Below are positions 51,591 through 59,751 of a DNA stretch of 63,177 bases, piece by piece. The stretch's first letter is position 1, and the number at the start of each line of letters is the position of its first letter. The notes below the pieces were generated by a model that saw nothing but the letters and a program-made list of their open reading frames with translations, did no database searches and was not told the origin of the DNA. The DNA is from Bacillota bacterium (lineage in GTDB: Bacteria > Bacillota > Clostridia > Lachnospirales > Lachnospiraceae), in NCBI GenBank assembly GCA_023393095.1, contig JAEWMT010000021.1, positions 1-63,177 of the forward strand. Reading direction: 5' to 3'. The translations under genes and the position numbers were made by a program.

Positions 51591-52709
51591 GTGTTATATA
51601 AAATCAGAAGTCATTTTTCTCTCATATTGTGTAGTTTTTTATTCATTGTTTCTATGGGAGTATCCATACATTATGAAAAATATGCAGAGCGTACTTTGTC
51701 CTCGGTCAGTATCCGGTATGACAAAGCTGCTGTTACACCAAAGCAGATTGATAATATATTTGAAAAGGTTAAACATGATTCCCAGACAGGGCTACAGGAT
51801 ATGACCTTATGGAACAGACGTAAAAATGAATTAATTCAAAGTAATATAACAAATATACCCCTCCAGACAAATATCATAGAGGTATATGGAGATATGTCAC
51901 AGGTCTGTCCAGCGAATTTTGTATGTGGAAATTATGTATATGAGAATGATGCTGATGGATGTGTATTAGCTTCAAAAATGGCATATCAATTATTTGGATG
52001 TACTGATATTATTAACAATACCATAATATGGATGGGTAAAAAATATTCTGTAAGAGGAGTTGTAAAATCAAAGGATACCATGATGCTTATTCAGGTTCCA
52101 GACAAAAATTATTTATATTCAAATGTCGAAGCGGTTTATCCAAAAAAGGTAAAGCAAAATATTGCCGATAATGAAGGCATCCAACTCAAAAATCTGCTTG
52201 CAGAGAATGGACTGCCAAGTCCGAATGCTATAATCGACGGAGTTCTTATCACTTGGTTTCTGCATATCCTGTGCAATCTACCGTTATGGATAATTGTATT
52301 AGCCGCAGCAATCCTTATGATAAAACGTACTTGTAACATTCATAATTCCATTGCGCTTCTTGTCCTATATGGAACGGGTACCATATTAATGATTTTTATC
52401 ATGATAAGAATAACAAATTTTTCAATTCATATTCCGAGCCAGTTTATACCGACGAAATGGTCCGATTTTAATTTTTATATAGATAAATATAACCAGATGA
52501 AAGCAGACAACTTACAGATAAATCAATGCATCCCCATGCCTATAGATATCGCACGAAATAAGATTCAATTAAGCTGTATTATACTTACTGTGGTTAATTT
52601 ATTACTGCTTCTTTATGTAAAAATAAAAATATATAAGTCAGATAGATTTTTATGTAAAAAGGAAACATCGCCTTCAAAATTTTTTAAGGAATTCTTTTCT
52701 GAATTATGA
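51591..52709 (+). CDS. MacB-like membrane protein without ATPase
   Basis: This 372-residue protein has an N-terminal transmembrane helix (about 8-24), an extracellular domain of about 190 residues resembling the MacB periplasmic core (YGDMSQVCPANFVCGNYVYENDADGCVLASKMAYQLFG, then WMGKKYSVRGVVKSKDT) and three more C-terminal hydrophobic segments. This is the FtsX/MacB permease plan. It starts with GTG after TATGGAGG. Together with the HlyD-like neighbour it suggests a MacA/MacB-like export or mechanotransmission unit, but its ATPase is not encoded here. Confidence 0.7.
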   Translation: MLYKIRSHFSLILCSFLFIVSMGVSIHYEKYAERTLSSVSIRYDKAAVTPKQIDNIFEKVKHDSQTGLQDMTLWNRRKNELIQSNITNIPLQTNIIEVYGDMSQVCPANFVCGNYVYENDADGCVLASKMAYQLFGCTDIINNTIIWMGKKYSVRGVVKSKDTMMLIQVPDKNYLYSNVEAVYPKKVKQNIADNEGIQLKNLLAENGLPSPNAIIDGVLITWFLHILCNLPLWIIVLAAAILMIKRTCNIHNSIALLVLYGTGTILMIFIMIRITNFSIHIPSQFIPTKWSDFNFYIDKYNQMKADNLQINQCIPMPIDIARNKIQLSCIILTVVNLLLLLYVKIKIYKSDRFLCKKETSPSKFFKEFFSEL

Positions 52710-52720
52710 TAAACTATAAT
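52680..52720 (+). promoter_or_regulatory. Internal promoter of the two-component genes with regulator-like box
   Basis: TATAAT (52715-52720) is preceded by TTTTTTAAGGAATTCTTTTCT and GATAAAC, closely resembling TTTTTTAAGAATTTTCT and GATAAAT before TATAAT at 45101-45129. The shared block is a candidate binding site of the response regulator encoded next. It overlaps the end of the MacB-like gene. Confidence 0.5.
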
Positions 52721-52752
52721 TATTTGAAAAGCCTTGTATATAGGAGATGACA

Positions 52753-53433
52753 ATGAGAGTACTGATAATAGAAGATAATAAAAACTTATGTGACAGTATA
52801 AGCTTTCAACTTCAAAATGAAGGTTATATGGCTGATACCTGCTATACGGGTGAAAATGCACTTTATTATGCAAGGCAGCAGTTTTATGATGCTATTATAA
52901 TGGATCGAATGCTTCCGGTTATGGATGGATTAACTATAATAAGAAAAATCCGTCAGGAACATATATATACCCCTGTTATTATGGTTACAGCAATGGACGG
53001 GGTGCATGACAGAATTGACGGTCTTGATTCAGGTGCAGATGATTATCTTATAAAACCGTTTGAAATGGAAGAATTACTGGCAAGAATACGGGCATTGGTA
53101 AGACGTCCTAAAAAAATGGAGCAATTAGTATTAAGCTTTTCAGGTCTAGAATTGGATGTAAAGCAACAATACATAAGAACTGCGAAGGAGAAATGCTCTT
53201 TATCAAAAAGGGAGACTGAATTACTAGAATATTTTTTCCGCAATTCGAACCAGACTCTTTCGAGAGAAATGATTCTTTCCCATGTATGGGGGCCGGACAA
53301 TTTTGTAGAAGAAAGCAACCTAGATATCTATATACATTTTATCAGAAGACACCTAAAGGCGATTCAAGATAAGGTCCAAATAAAAACAATACATGGAGTA
53401 GGTTACCGTTTTGAAAAAATCGAAGATAGATAA
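52753..53433 (+). CDS. OmpR-family response regulator
   Basis: This 226-residue regulator has a receiver domain (acidic EDN near the N-terminus, phospho-acceptor Asp in AIIMDRMLPVMDG at about 50-51, TAMDG and the conserved Lys in DDYLIKPFEMEELLARI) and a winged-helix DNA-binding domain (SLSKRETELLEYFFRNSNQTLSREMILSHVWG). ATG 52753 is chosen by GGAG spacing. It is coupled with the kinase gene, which starts one base after its stop. It probably controls the transporter-like genes upstream. Confidence 0.93.
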   Translation: MRVLIIEDNKNLCDSISFQLQNEGYMADTCYTGENALYYARQQFYDAIIMDRMLPVMDGLTIIRKIRQEHIYTPVIMVTAMDGVHDRIDGLDSGADDYLIKPFEMEELLARIRALVRRPKKMEQLVLSFSGLELDVKQQYIRTAKEKCSLSKRETELLEYFFRNSNQTLSREMILSHVWGPDNFVEESNLDIYIHFIRRHLKAIQDKVQIKTIHGVGYRFEKIEDR

Positions 53434-53434
53434 T

Positions 53435-54724
53435 ATGATACAGAAGATAAAAAGAAATCTGATTATATGGAATACTATTATAACAAGTACTATTTTAAGC
53501 GTTGTGGTCCTGGGTATCTGTTATATTAATATAACAAGAATGCGGGAAGATAATATCAAACAATTTATAGAGTTGCAGGATAAACTTGTCAATAAGCTTC
53601 AAAATGAATTTTCAATCAGTAACGAGTGGCTTTCCAAAATGGAAATAGATTATAATGCTGTCATATATATTGAAGATAATGGTGCTCCCTTCTTTTTTGA
53701 AGGCTCTTGGATTCCTCCTGTTTCAAGAAATATTATGGTAAAAAAGGCGAAGAAGAAAGCTCTTGAAGAGGGTATTGATACTACAAAATATGTATATTCT
53801 ACCTACAAAAACAGTAGTTCGGTATTTACTATTAAAGATAAGAAAAATGCATCAGCCTATTGTGCTGTCTGCAACATCCCGGTAAGAAATGGTTATATGA
53901 GCTTAACCCTGTTACAGTTTCATCCTCATGAAAAAGCCCTGATCAGCAGGCAGATCATATTATATGTTGGAGGGGATTTACTTGGATGCTTCGCACTATT
54001 TCTTGTTAGCTGCTTTTTTGTCGGAAAAGCTTTGAAACCGGCAGTGGAAAGCCAGAAAAGGCAGAATGAATTTATTGCCGCTGCCTCCCATGATTTGCGT
54101 TCACCGCTCACTGTAATTCAAACTAACGCTACGGCACTGCTAATTGACAAGGTAGATAATAAACGGTTTGTACCAAAGATTGTGGAAGAATGCAGACATA
54201 TGTCCAGACTAATCAGTGATATGCTCATCCTTGCTTCATCCGATGTTAAGACATGGAACATACAATATGAGAGCATTGATACTGAAAGCTATCTGATTGA
54301 TCTTTATGATACTTATTATGAACTCTGTAAGAATCAAGATCATATACTTACTTTGGAACTGCCTGAAGAAGCTTTACCAAGAATTCAAGCAGATAAGGGA
54401 CGCCTGACACAGGTAATAGGAATTCTGATTGATAATGCAATCAGCTATTCACCAGCCGGAAGTACTATAATTCTAAGGCCTTATATCAAAAGATCCGTTT
54501 TTCTTTTGGAGGTAGAGGATCATGGCTGTGGCATTAGTAAAGAACAAAAAGAAAAAATATTTGATCGGTTTTATCGCGTTGACAAATCACGAAATGACAA
54601 TACTCATTTCGGGTTAGGCCTTAGTATAGCAAAGGAACTAATTGAGTTGCAGCGGGGAAGGATTAGTGTTAAAGATGTGGAAAAGAAGGGAGCAACCTTT
54701 GTTATAGAGCTACCACTTTCATAA
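53435..54724 (+). CDS. Sensor histidine kinase
   Basis: This protein of about 429 residues has a transmembrane helix near 13-31, an extracytoplasmic sensor region of about 120 residues and a second helix (about 172-194). The HisKA domain has the phospho-acceptor in AAASHDLRSPLTVIQTNA, followed by the HATPase with N-box LIDNAISYSP, DHGCGIS, FDRFYRVDKSRND and HFGLGLSIAKELI. ATG 53435 follows the regulator stop by one base. The input signal is unknown; the large extracellular domains of its neighbours suggest an envelope or secreted-peptide signal. Confidence 0.92.
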   Translation: MIQKIKRNLIIWNTIITSTILSVVVLGICYINITRMREDNIKQFIELQDKLVNKLQNEFSISNEWLSKMEIDYNAVIYIEDNGAPFFFEGSWIPPVSRNIMVKKAKKKALEEGIDTTKYVYSTYKNSSSVFTIKDKKNASAYCAVCNIPVRNGYMSLTLLQFHPHEKALISRQIILYVGGDLLGCFALFLVSCFFVGKALKPAVESQKRQNEFIAAASHDLRSPLTVIQTNATALLIDKVDNKRFVPKIVEECRHMSRLISDMLILASSDVKTWNIQYESIDTESYLIDLYDTYYELCKNQDHILTLELPEEALPRIQADKGRLTQVIGILIDNAISYSPAGSTIILRPYIKRSVFLLEVEDHGCGISKEQKEKIFDRFYRVDKSRNDNTHFGLGLSIAKELIELQRGRISVKDVEKKGATFVIELPLS

Positions 54725-54743
54725 TTCTAAAAGTATGTTTTAA

Positions 54744-54782
54744 TGATTATCCTAAAATTAGTTTGCAGGATAATCATTTTTT
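54744..54782 (+). terminator. Terminator after the two-component genes
   Basis: TGATTATCCT (54744-54753) pairs with AGGATAATCA (54767-54776), followed by TTTTTT. It is homologous to the shared terminator of the toxin locus at 44638-44678. Confidence 0.75.
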
Positions 54783-54845
54783 ATTGTTCATCTTTATCAG
54801 AGAAAAAATAAGAGTGAATAAAATTGTGAAGCTATATGGTCTTAG
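54774..54845 (-). pseudogene. Decayed copy of the small holin-like toxin
   Basis: On the minus strand the frame FTILFTLIFSLIKMNNKK followed by a stop matches the second half of the intact toxin (FVIALITLVVYLIKMNNKK). The terminator and TTGTTCATCTTTATCAG sequence are shared with 44.68-44.70 kb. No start codon or ribosome binding site is recognisable upstream. 54846-55038 is AT-rich with no gene. Confidence 0.65.
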
Positions 54846-55038
54846 TAATTGTATACACAGCAGATACATATGCAGAATAGGTTAGTGAAAGTTAATAATT
54901 TATTTTGTGTTCAATTGTATCTATTTGGGATATATGGTAAAATACTAATATAAAATAATTATGAAACGAAGAGGAGTTTGAGTATATTAAATCTGACTTA
55001 TGGTTACAACACTTATTATAAAACTTTCCAATTAAACC

Positions 55039-55100
55039 TTGACAAAATATAGAAAGTGATATATTATAATATTAATAATAATTACTATTATTAAATTATC
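55039..55100 (+). promoter_or_regulatory. Ferritin promoter with Per-box-like repeats
   Basis: TTGACA (55039-55044), 17 bases, TATTAT (55062-55067), then an AATAATAATTACTATTATT palindrome very close to that at the perR promoter. Control by PerR is inferred. Confidence 0.6.
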
Positions 55101-55130
55101 ATATAAATAATAAATAAGGAGATGAATAGA

Positions 55131-55643
55131 ATGCTTAATAAAGAAATAGTTTCAATGCTTAATAATCAAGTAAATATGGAATGGTATTCCGCATACTTCT
55201 ATCTGGACATCTACAGTTATTATACAGATCAGAACCTGGATGGATTCGGCAACTGGTTTTATGTTCAGACTCAGGAAGAGCGTGACCATGCGATGCTGTT
55301 TATGAAATATCTGATGAATAATAACGAAAAGCCTATTTTGCAGAATGTGAAAGCATCGGATATAATCTTCCATGATTTTCGTGAACCGGCAAATGCTGCG
55401 TTTGAGCATGAGAAAAAAATAACAGAATCCATCAATAGCATTTATGCGGTTGCCTATGAGCAAAAGGATTTCCGTACGATGCAGTTCCTTGATTGGTTTA
55501 TTAAGGAGCAGGGCGAAGAGGAAAAGAATAGCGAAGATATCATAAAAAGATATGACCTGTTTGGAAAAGACACAAAGGGACTCTATCTACTTGATTCGGA
55601 ACTGGCTGCACGTGTTTATATGCCTCCAAGTCTTGTATTATAG
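55131..55643 (+). CDS. ftn: Ferritin
   Basis: This 170-residue non-heme ferritin stores iron as a 24-mer. The ferroxidase ligands appear as NMEWYSAYFYLDIYSYY (about 14-30), QTQEERDHAMLFMKY (about 46-60) and the later WFIKEQGEEEKN (about 123-134), the standard FtnA set. ATG 55131 is preferred because AAGGAG ends nine bases before it. It is monocistronic with a Per-box-like promoter, fitting iron sequestration during peroxide stress. Confidence 0.92.
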   Translation: MLNKEIVSMLNNQVNMEWYSAYFYLDIYSYYTDQNLDGFGNWFYVQTQEERDHAMLFMKYLMNNNEKPILQNVKASDIIFHDFREPANAAFEHEKKITESINSIYAVAYEQKDFRTMQFLDWFIKEQGEEEKNSEDIIKRYDLFGKDTKGLYLLDSELAARVYMPPSLVL

Positions 55644-55681
55644 AATAAAGATTAAATAGTGAATAATAATAAAGCTACTAG

Positions 55682-55823
55682 TGCAACGAATATAAGTTAA
55701 CTAGGAAGTATATCATCTAAATCTCTGATAGAAGCTGTCTCAAGCCTCAGCCTAGATTCGCAGCACCTATGTTTAGTAGACAGATACTCTCGGAAATTAT
55801 CTCAGTAATTTATTATTCGTTGC
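55682..55823. other. Long imperfect inverted repeat after ferritin
   Basis: GCAACGAATA (55682-55691) and TATTATTCGTTGC (55811-55823) form the base of a long stem-loop. Inner CTGTCT and AGACAG elements (about 55736 and 55779) pair too. There is no U-tract. It may be a processed RNA or a remnant of a palindromic element. Confidence 0.45.
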
Positions 55824-55903
55824 ATTTATCATATGGCTGCTTTAATATACAGAATATTTAAATGAAATAAGCGAAACAATTATATATTTAGGAGGTAGAT
55901 CAT

Positions 55904-56503
55904 ATGTCAAAGAACTTTTTGACTGCGATAGCAGACAGACGTACATTTTATAGTATCAGCAAAGAGAGTGTAATATCAGATCTTCGAATAAAAGAAATCA
56001 TAGACCATGCCGTAAAACACACACCATCAGCCTTTAATTCACAAAGTGCAAGAGTGGTTTTATTATTAGGAAATCACCATGATAAATTATGGGATATGAT
56101 AAAGGATGCATTAAGAAAACTTGTTCCTGCGGATAAATTTGGTTCCACCGAGGAAAAAATAGACTCCTTTAAAAGTGGATATGGTACGGTTTTATATTTT
56201 GAAGACATGAGTGTAGTAGAAGATCTCCAGAAGCAATTTGCTTTATATAAGGACAATTTTCCAATCTGGTCACAGCAGTCAAGCGGAATGCACCAGTTTG
56301 TTATATGGACAGCTTTGGAAGAGGAAGGACTGGGTGCATCGCTGCAGCACTATAATGAAGTGGTTGAAGCTGATGTTAAGAAGGAGTGGAGTATACCGGA
56401 TAGCTGGAAGCTCATTGCTCAAATGCCCTTTGGAAATCCGTCAGCAGCTCCGGATGAGAAGCAGTTCCTTCCAATAGAAGATCGTGTCAAGGTTTATAAA
56501 TAG
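55904..56503 (+). CDS. Nitroreductase-family flavoprotein (Frm2-like)
   Basis: This 199-residue FMN-dependent oxidoreductase has the short nitroreductase pattern ADRRTFYSISKESVIS, HTPSAFNSQSARVVLLLGNHHDKLWDMI and the C-terminal WKLIAQMPFGNPSAAPDEKQF characteristic of the Frm2/Hbn1 subgroup. The natural substrate is unknown; relatives respond to oxidative stress or lipid signals. AGGAGG precedes the ATG. It lies in the redox-stress cluster with ferritin and glutathione peroxidase. Confidence 0.88.
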   Translation: MSKNFLTAIADRRTFYSISKESVISDLRIKEIIDHAVKHTPSAFNSQSARVVLLLGNHHDKLWDMIKDALRKLVPADKFGSTEEKIDSFKSGYGTVLYFEDMSVVEDLQKQFALYKDNFPIWSQQSSGMHQFVIWTALEEEGLGASLQHYNEVVEADVKKEWSIPDSWKLIAQMPFGNPSAAPDEKQFLPIEDRVKVYK

Positions 56504-56677
56504 TAACTAGGTAATTACGAAGCTCATAAATTACAAAGATGATAAAGTTTTGTATTACCTAATAAGTAGAAAAAAGGGGAGGAGAGACAAAGGAAAATTA
56601 ATTTCACGGAACACAAGGTATATTACTAGGAACAAATAAAGTTCATATCAATGAATTGTGTTTGAAAAGGAGTACTT

Positions 56678-57511
56678 ATGATAACAGAAAAAGTATTAAA
56701 TGACGGATTAAAAATACCTTCCATTGGGTTTGGCACCTATCGTTTTAATGGAACAGAAGGAGTTGCCCATATAAGGGACGCTATTGACATGGGATACCGT
56801 CTTATTGATACAGCTTTTAACTATGAAAATGAAGGAGCGGTAGGAGAGGCTGTCAGAAAATGTTCGATACCCAGAGAACAGCTTATCATTACCTCAAAGC
56901 TTCCTGGACGGCATCATGCTTATAAAGAAGCGATTGAAACAGTGGAAGAATCCTTATATCGTGCCGGATTAGATTATTATGATCTTTATCTGATTCACTG
57001 GCCAAATCCGATAGAGGATAAGTATGTAGAGGCTTGGCAGGCTTTGATAGAGGCAAAAAAAAGGGGACTGATAAGATCCATTGGAGTGTGTAATTTTTTA
57101 CCCGAACATCTAGAAAGGCTGAAAAAAGAGACGGGAATTATCCCAAGTATTAACCAGATAGAGCTGCATCCTTATTTTAATCAAGCGGAGCAAAGAGTCT
57201 GGAATGAAGAACATGGTATCGTTACGGAATCATGGAGTCCATTAGGCAGAGGAAATAGTATGCTTACGAATAAAGAGATTGATATTATTGCAAATACCCA
57301 TGGAAAAACCATATCACAGGTTATTCTACGCTGGCATATACAGCTTGGTGCCGTCCCCATACCTAAGGCAACTTCAAAGCAACATCAGAATGAGAATATA
57401 AATGTTTTTGATTTTGAATTAAGTGTTGAGGAAATGGAAGCGATCTGCCGCTTGACCAGAGAAGATGGACGTACAAAAAATCAGGATCCGAACGTATATC
57501 AGGAATTTTAA
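56678..57511 (+). CDS. Aldo/keto reductase
   Basis: This 277-residue NADPH-dependent TIM-barrel oxidoreductase has the catalytic tetrad in DTAFNYENE (Asp and Tyr), the Lys of ITSKLP and the His of YLIHWPNP, with the cofactor-binding IPKATSKQHQNEN near the C-terminus. Typical substrates are small aldehydes such as methylglyoxal. AAAGGAG precedes the ATG. It is probably an independent gene in the stress cluster. Confidence 0.92.
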   Translation: MITEKVLNDGLKIPSIGFGTYRFNGTEGVAHIRDAIDMGYRLIDTAFNYENEGAVGEAVRKCSIPREQLIITSKLPGRHHAYKEAIETVEESLYRAGLDYYDLYLIHWPNPIEDKYVEAWQALIEAKKRGLIRSIGVCNFLPEHLERLKKETGIIPSINQIELHPYFNQAEQRVWNEEHGIVTESWSPLGRGNSMLTNKEIDIIANTHGKTISQVILRWHIQLGAVPIPKATSKQHQNENINVFDFELSVEEMEAICRLTREDGRTKNQDPNVYQEF

Positions 57512-57605
57512 AAGACCGAGTAACGAAAAAGAAAAATCATATAATTGAATCATTACAAATTACAACTGGTTAGTTGTACGAACAGTTTAAAAGGAGGTAA
57601 GAACT

Positions 57606-58094
57606 ATGAATACTTTAGATTACGCTATTAAAATGGAGTACGATGGAGAAAAATATTACAGAGAGCAAGCCGAAATAAATAAAGATAATGGATTATACGT
57701 AGTGTGTAATTTATTAGCTGATGAAGAGAAAAATCATGCTCAGATTTTAGAGAGCAAGAAAAATAAATTGGATTATAAATTGATTGAATCTGATTTTCTC
57801 TCAAATGCTAAGAATGTATATACGGGAGTTAAGGGCATCGAAGTAGAAGGAACAAATTATCCGAGTCAGCTGGACTTCTACAGAATTGTCTGTGAGATGG
57901 AAAAGAAAAGCGTTGATTTATATAAACAATTTTTATTTGAAGCGAAAGAAGACGAGGAAAAGAAATTATTTAAATTTCTGATCAAACAGGAAGAGGGGCA
58001 TATAGAAGCTTTTGAAGAGATGAGCCGCTTACTTCAGAATGCTGAATGGTGGATCGAATCTCCTGAATTCGGAAGAAGAAACGAGGAATATTAA
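57606..58094 (+). CDS. Ferritin-like diiron protein (rubrerythrin-type, no rubredoxin domain)
   Basis: This 162-residue four-helix protein has paired EExxH motifs: YDGEKYYREQAE and DEEKNHAQILE in the first half, MEKKSVDLYKQFL and KQEEGHIEAFEEM in the second. It is similar to the diiron domain of rubrerythrin but has no Cys4 rubredoxin site. It may be a peroxide- or iron-handling protein using a separate electron donor. AAAGGAGG precedes the ATG. Confidence 0.85.
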   Translation: MNTLDYAIKMEYDGEKYYREQAEINKDNGLYVVCNLLADEEKNHAQILESKKNKLDYKLIESDFLSNAKNVYTGVKGIEVEGTNYPSQLDFYRIVCEMEKKSVDLYKQFLFEAKEDEEKKLFKFLIKQEEGHIEAFEEMSRLLQNAEWWIESPEFGRRNEEY

Positions 58095-58240
58095 TATTAT
58101 CAATCATTATTTGATAATATCACACTACCCAGTCTTGTATTATAAAAACATAATATTACTGCATATAAAATAGGTATGCAGCTTCTGCGAGGACTATTAA
58201 GAATGATAATACAAAAATAATATAGAAGGAGCTGATAGAT

Positions 58241-58786
58241 ATGAGCGTTTATGATTACAAAGTGAAAGACATTAGGGGACACGAAGTGTCTCTTTCCGAA
58301 TACAGAGACAAGCTTCTGCTGATTGTAAATACCGCGAGTAAATGCGGATTTACACCTCAGTATGACGGATTAGAGAAGCTTTATCAGAAATATAAAGATC
58401 AGGATTTTGTTATACTTGGATTCCCCTCCAATCAATTTCTTGCCCAGGAACCAGGCAGCGAGGACGAGATTTCATCATTCTGCAAACTGAATTATGGAGT
58501 TACATTCCCTTTATTCTCTAAAATTGATGTACGTGGAGAAAACGCTGACCCTCTGTTTAAATTCCTATCTGAGTCTGCCCCATTCAAAGGATTTGAATTG
58601 AACAAGGAAATGGGTCGCAAAATTCAGAGTGTTGTTAAAGAGAATTATCCTGAAAATCTGGAAGGTAACGATTTGAAATGGAATTTTACCAAATTTCTGA
58701 TTGCACGTGATGGTACGGTGAAGGGAAGATATGAGTCCACTGTTACGCCGGAGGAGCTGGATCCTATTATTGAAAGTTCACTTTAA
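58241..58786 (+). CDS. Glutathione peroxidase-family thiol peroxidase
   Basis: This 181-residue peroxidase has the active-site NTASKCGFTPQY (Cys in place of selenocysteine, about residue 36), FPSNQF with the catalytic Gln, and WNFTKFLI with the catalytic Trp/Asn. The resolving Cys position (SSFCKLNYGVTF) suggests a thioredoxin-dependent enzyme, since clostridia usually lack glutathione. GAAGGAG precedes the ATG. It is the last gene of the rightward stress cluster. Confidence 0.93.
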   Translation: MSVYDYKVKDIRGHEVSLSEYRDKLLLIVNTASKCGFTPQYDGLEKLYQKYKDQDFVILGFPSNQFLAQEPGSEDEISSFCKLNYGVTFPLFSKIDVRGENADPLFKFLSESAPFKGFELNKEMGRKIQSVVKENYPENLEGNDLKWNFTKFLIARDGTVKGRYESTVTPEELDPIIESSL

Positions 58787-58851
58787 TTTTAGGATAATCC
58801 AATAAAAAGAAGTTGATAATTAGTTTTTAAGAATGTCACAAATACTTAAAA

Positions 58852-58935
58852 AGAGGACTGTGAATGAAGTGATCCCTATATGTTAGTTGATTTTTGTCTG
58901 ACATTTGGGAATCAGTTCAGAAACAGCCCTTTTTT
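58852..58935. terminator. Long bidirectional terminator between glutathione peroxidase and LysE genes
   Basis: AGAGGACTGTGAATGAA pairs imperfectly with TTCAGAAACAGCCCT, and TGATCCC with GGGAATCA inside, over about 84 bases. Six T follow on the plus strand. The genes are convergent. Confidence 0.7.
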
Positions 58936-58949
58936 GACTTAATATTTAT

Positions 58950-59537
58950 TTATATCATTAAGAGCCTTATGATACATTCCAGTAACAATAATGCCATTAA
59001 AAGATTGATTATTCTAAAGTGCCGACTCATCAGCTGTTGAAGCATTTGTCCCAATAACCCCCAGACGATACAGCCGGAGATCCCAATGATGCTGATAATG
59101 ACTGAAAAGATCAGAGTAAAGCAGATGGTGTTATTAACAGGAAGTACATAATTAGAAAAGATAGTAATGCCATATAAAATAATTTTAACATTAATAAATT
59201 GAAGAATAAATCCTTGCAGGAAGGAAGCAGTTCTTTCATCATTAGCTTTTTGTGGCTTACTGAAGGCAATATGTATGGCAAGCCATAGAATATAAGCTAC
59301 ACCTATGTATTTCATTAAACCTACAAAATAGGACATACGTTGGGAAAGCTGGTAACATGCAACAGCACATATTAAAATTACATTAAAAAACCCCACAATA
59401 ATGCCAAATATAGTGTTTCTGCCTTTTCGCCAACCATAGTTACTTATCGTATTAAGGGCTAGTATGTTATTGGGGCCAGGTGTATAGGCTGTGATAAATG
59501 CATATGGTAAGATGGAACACAAGGTAGTTAAAATCAT
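58950..59537 (-). CDS. LysE/RhtB-family amino acid exporter
   Basis: This integral membrane protein of about 195 residues has six hydrophobic segments and the family opening PYAFITAYTPGPNNILALNTISNYGWRKG with the conserved TPGPN motif. It exports amino acids or related metabolites. I take ATG 59537, with GGAG about 12 bases upstream. It is divergent from a LysR regulator, the standard LysE/LysG-like arrangement, so the regulator probably senses the exported compound. Confidence 0.88.
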   Translation of the reverse strand: MILTTLCSILPYAFITAYTPGPNNILALNTISNYGWRKGRNTIFGIIVGFFNVILICAVACYQLSQRMSYFVGLMKYIGVAYILWLAIHIAFSKPQKANDERTASFLQGFILQFINVKIILYGITIFSNYVLPVNNTICFTLIFSVIISIIGISGCIVWGLLGQMLQQLMSRHFRIINLLMALLLLECIIRLLMI

Positions 59538-59751
59538 TTGTGAACAAGCTCCTTCGTCTAATTTATATTGCAAAATGGTAAATAAAATTGTATCATAACA
59601 ATACTAATAAATACAATTAATGTAATTTATTATATTGATAAAAATAATTTATAACGGATATAAGCCGTAATATGTATTTAACTATCAGTTATTAAAATTA
59701 CCGTAGAAGGTGATTATACCCAAAGCTATTGATAATATAGGGGGAGATATG

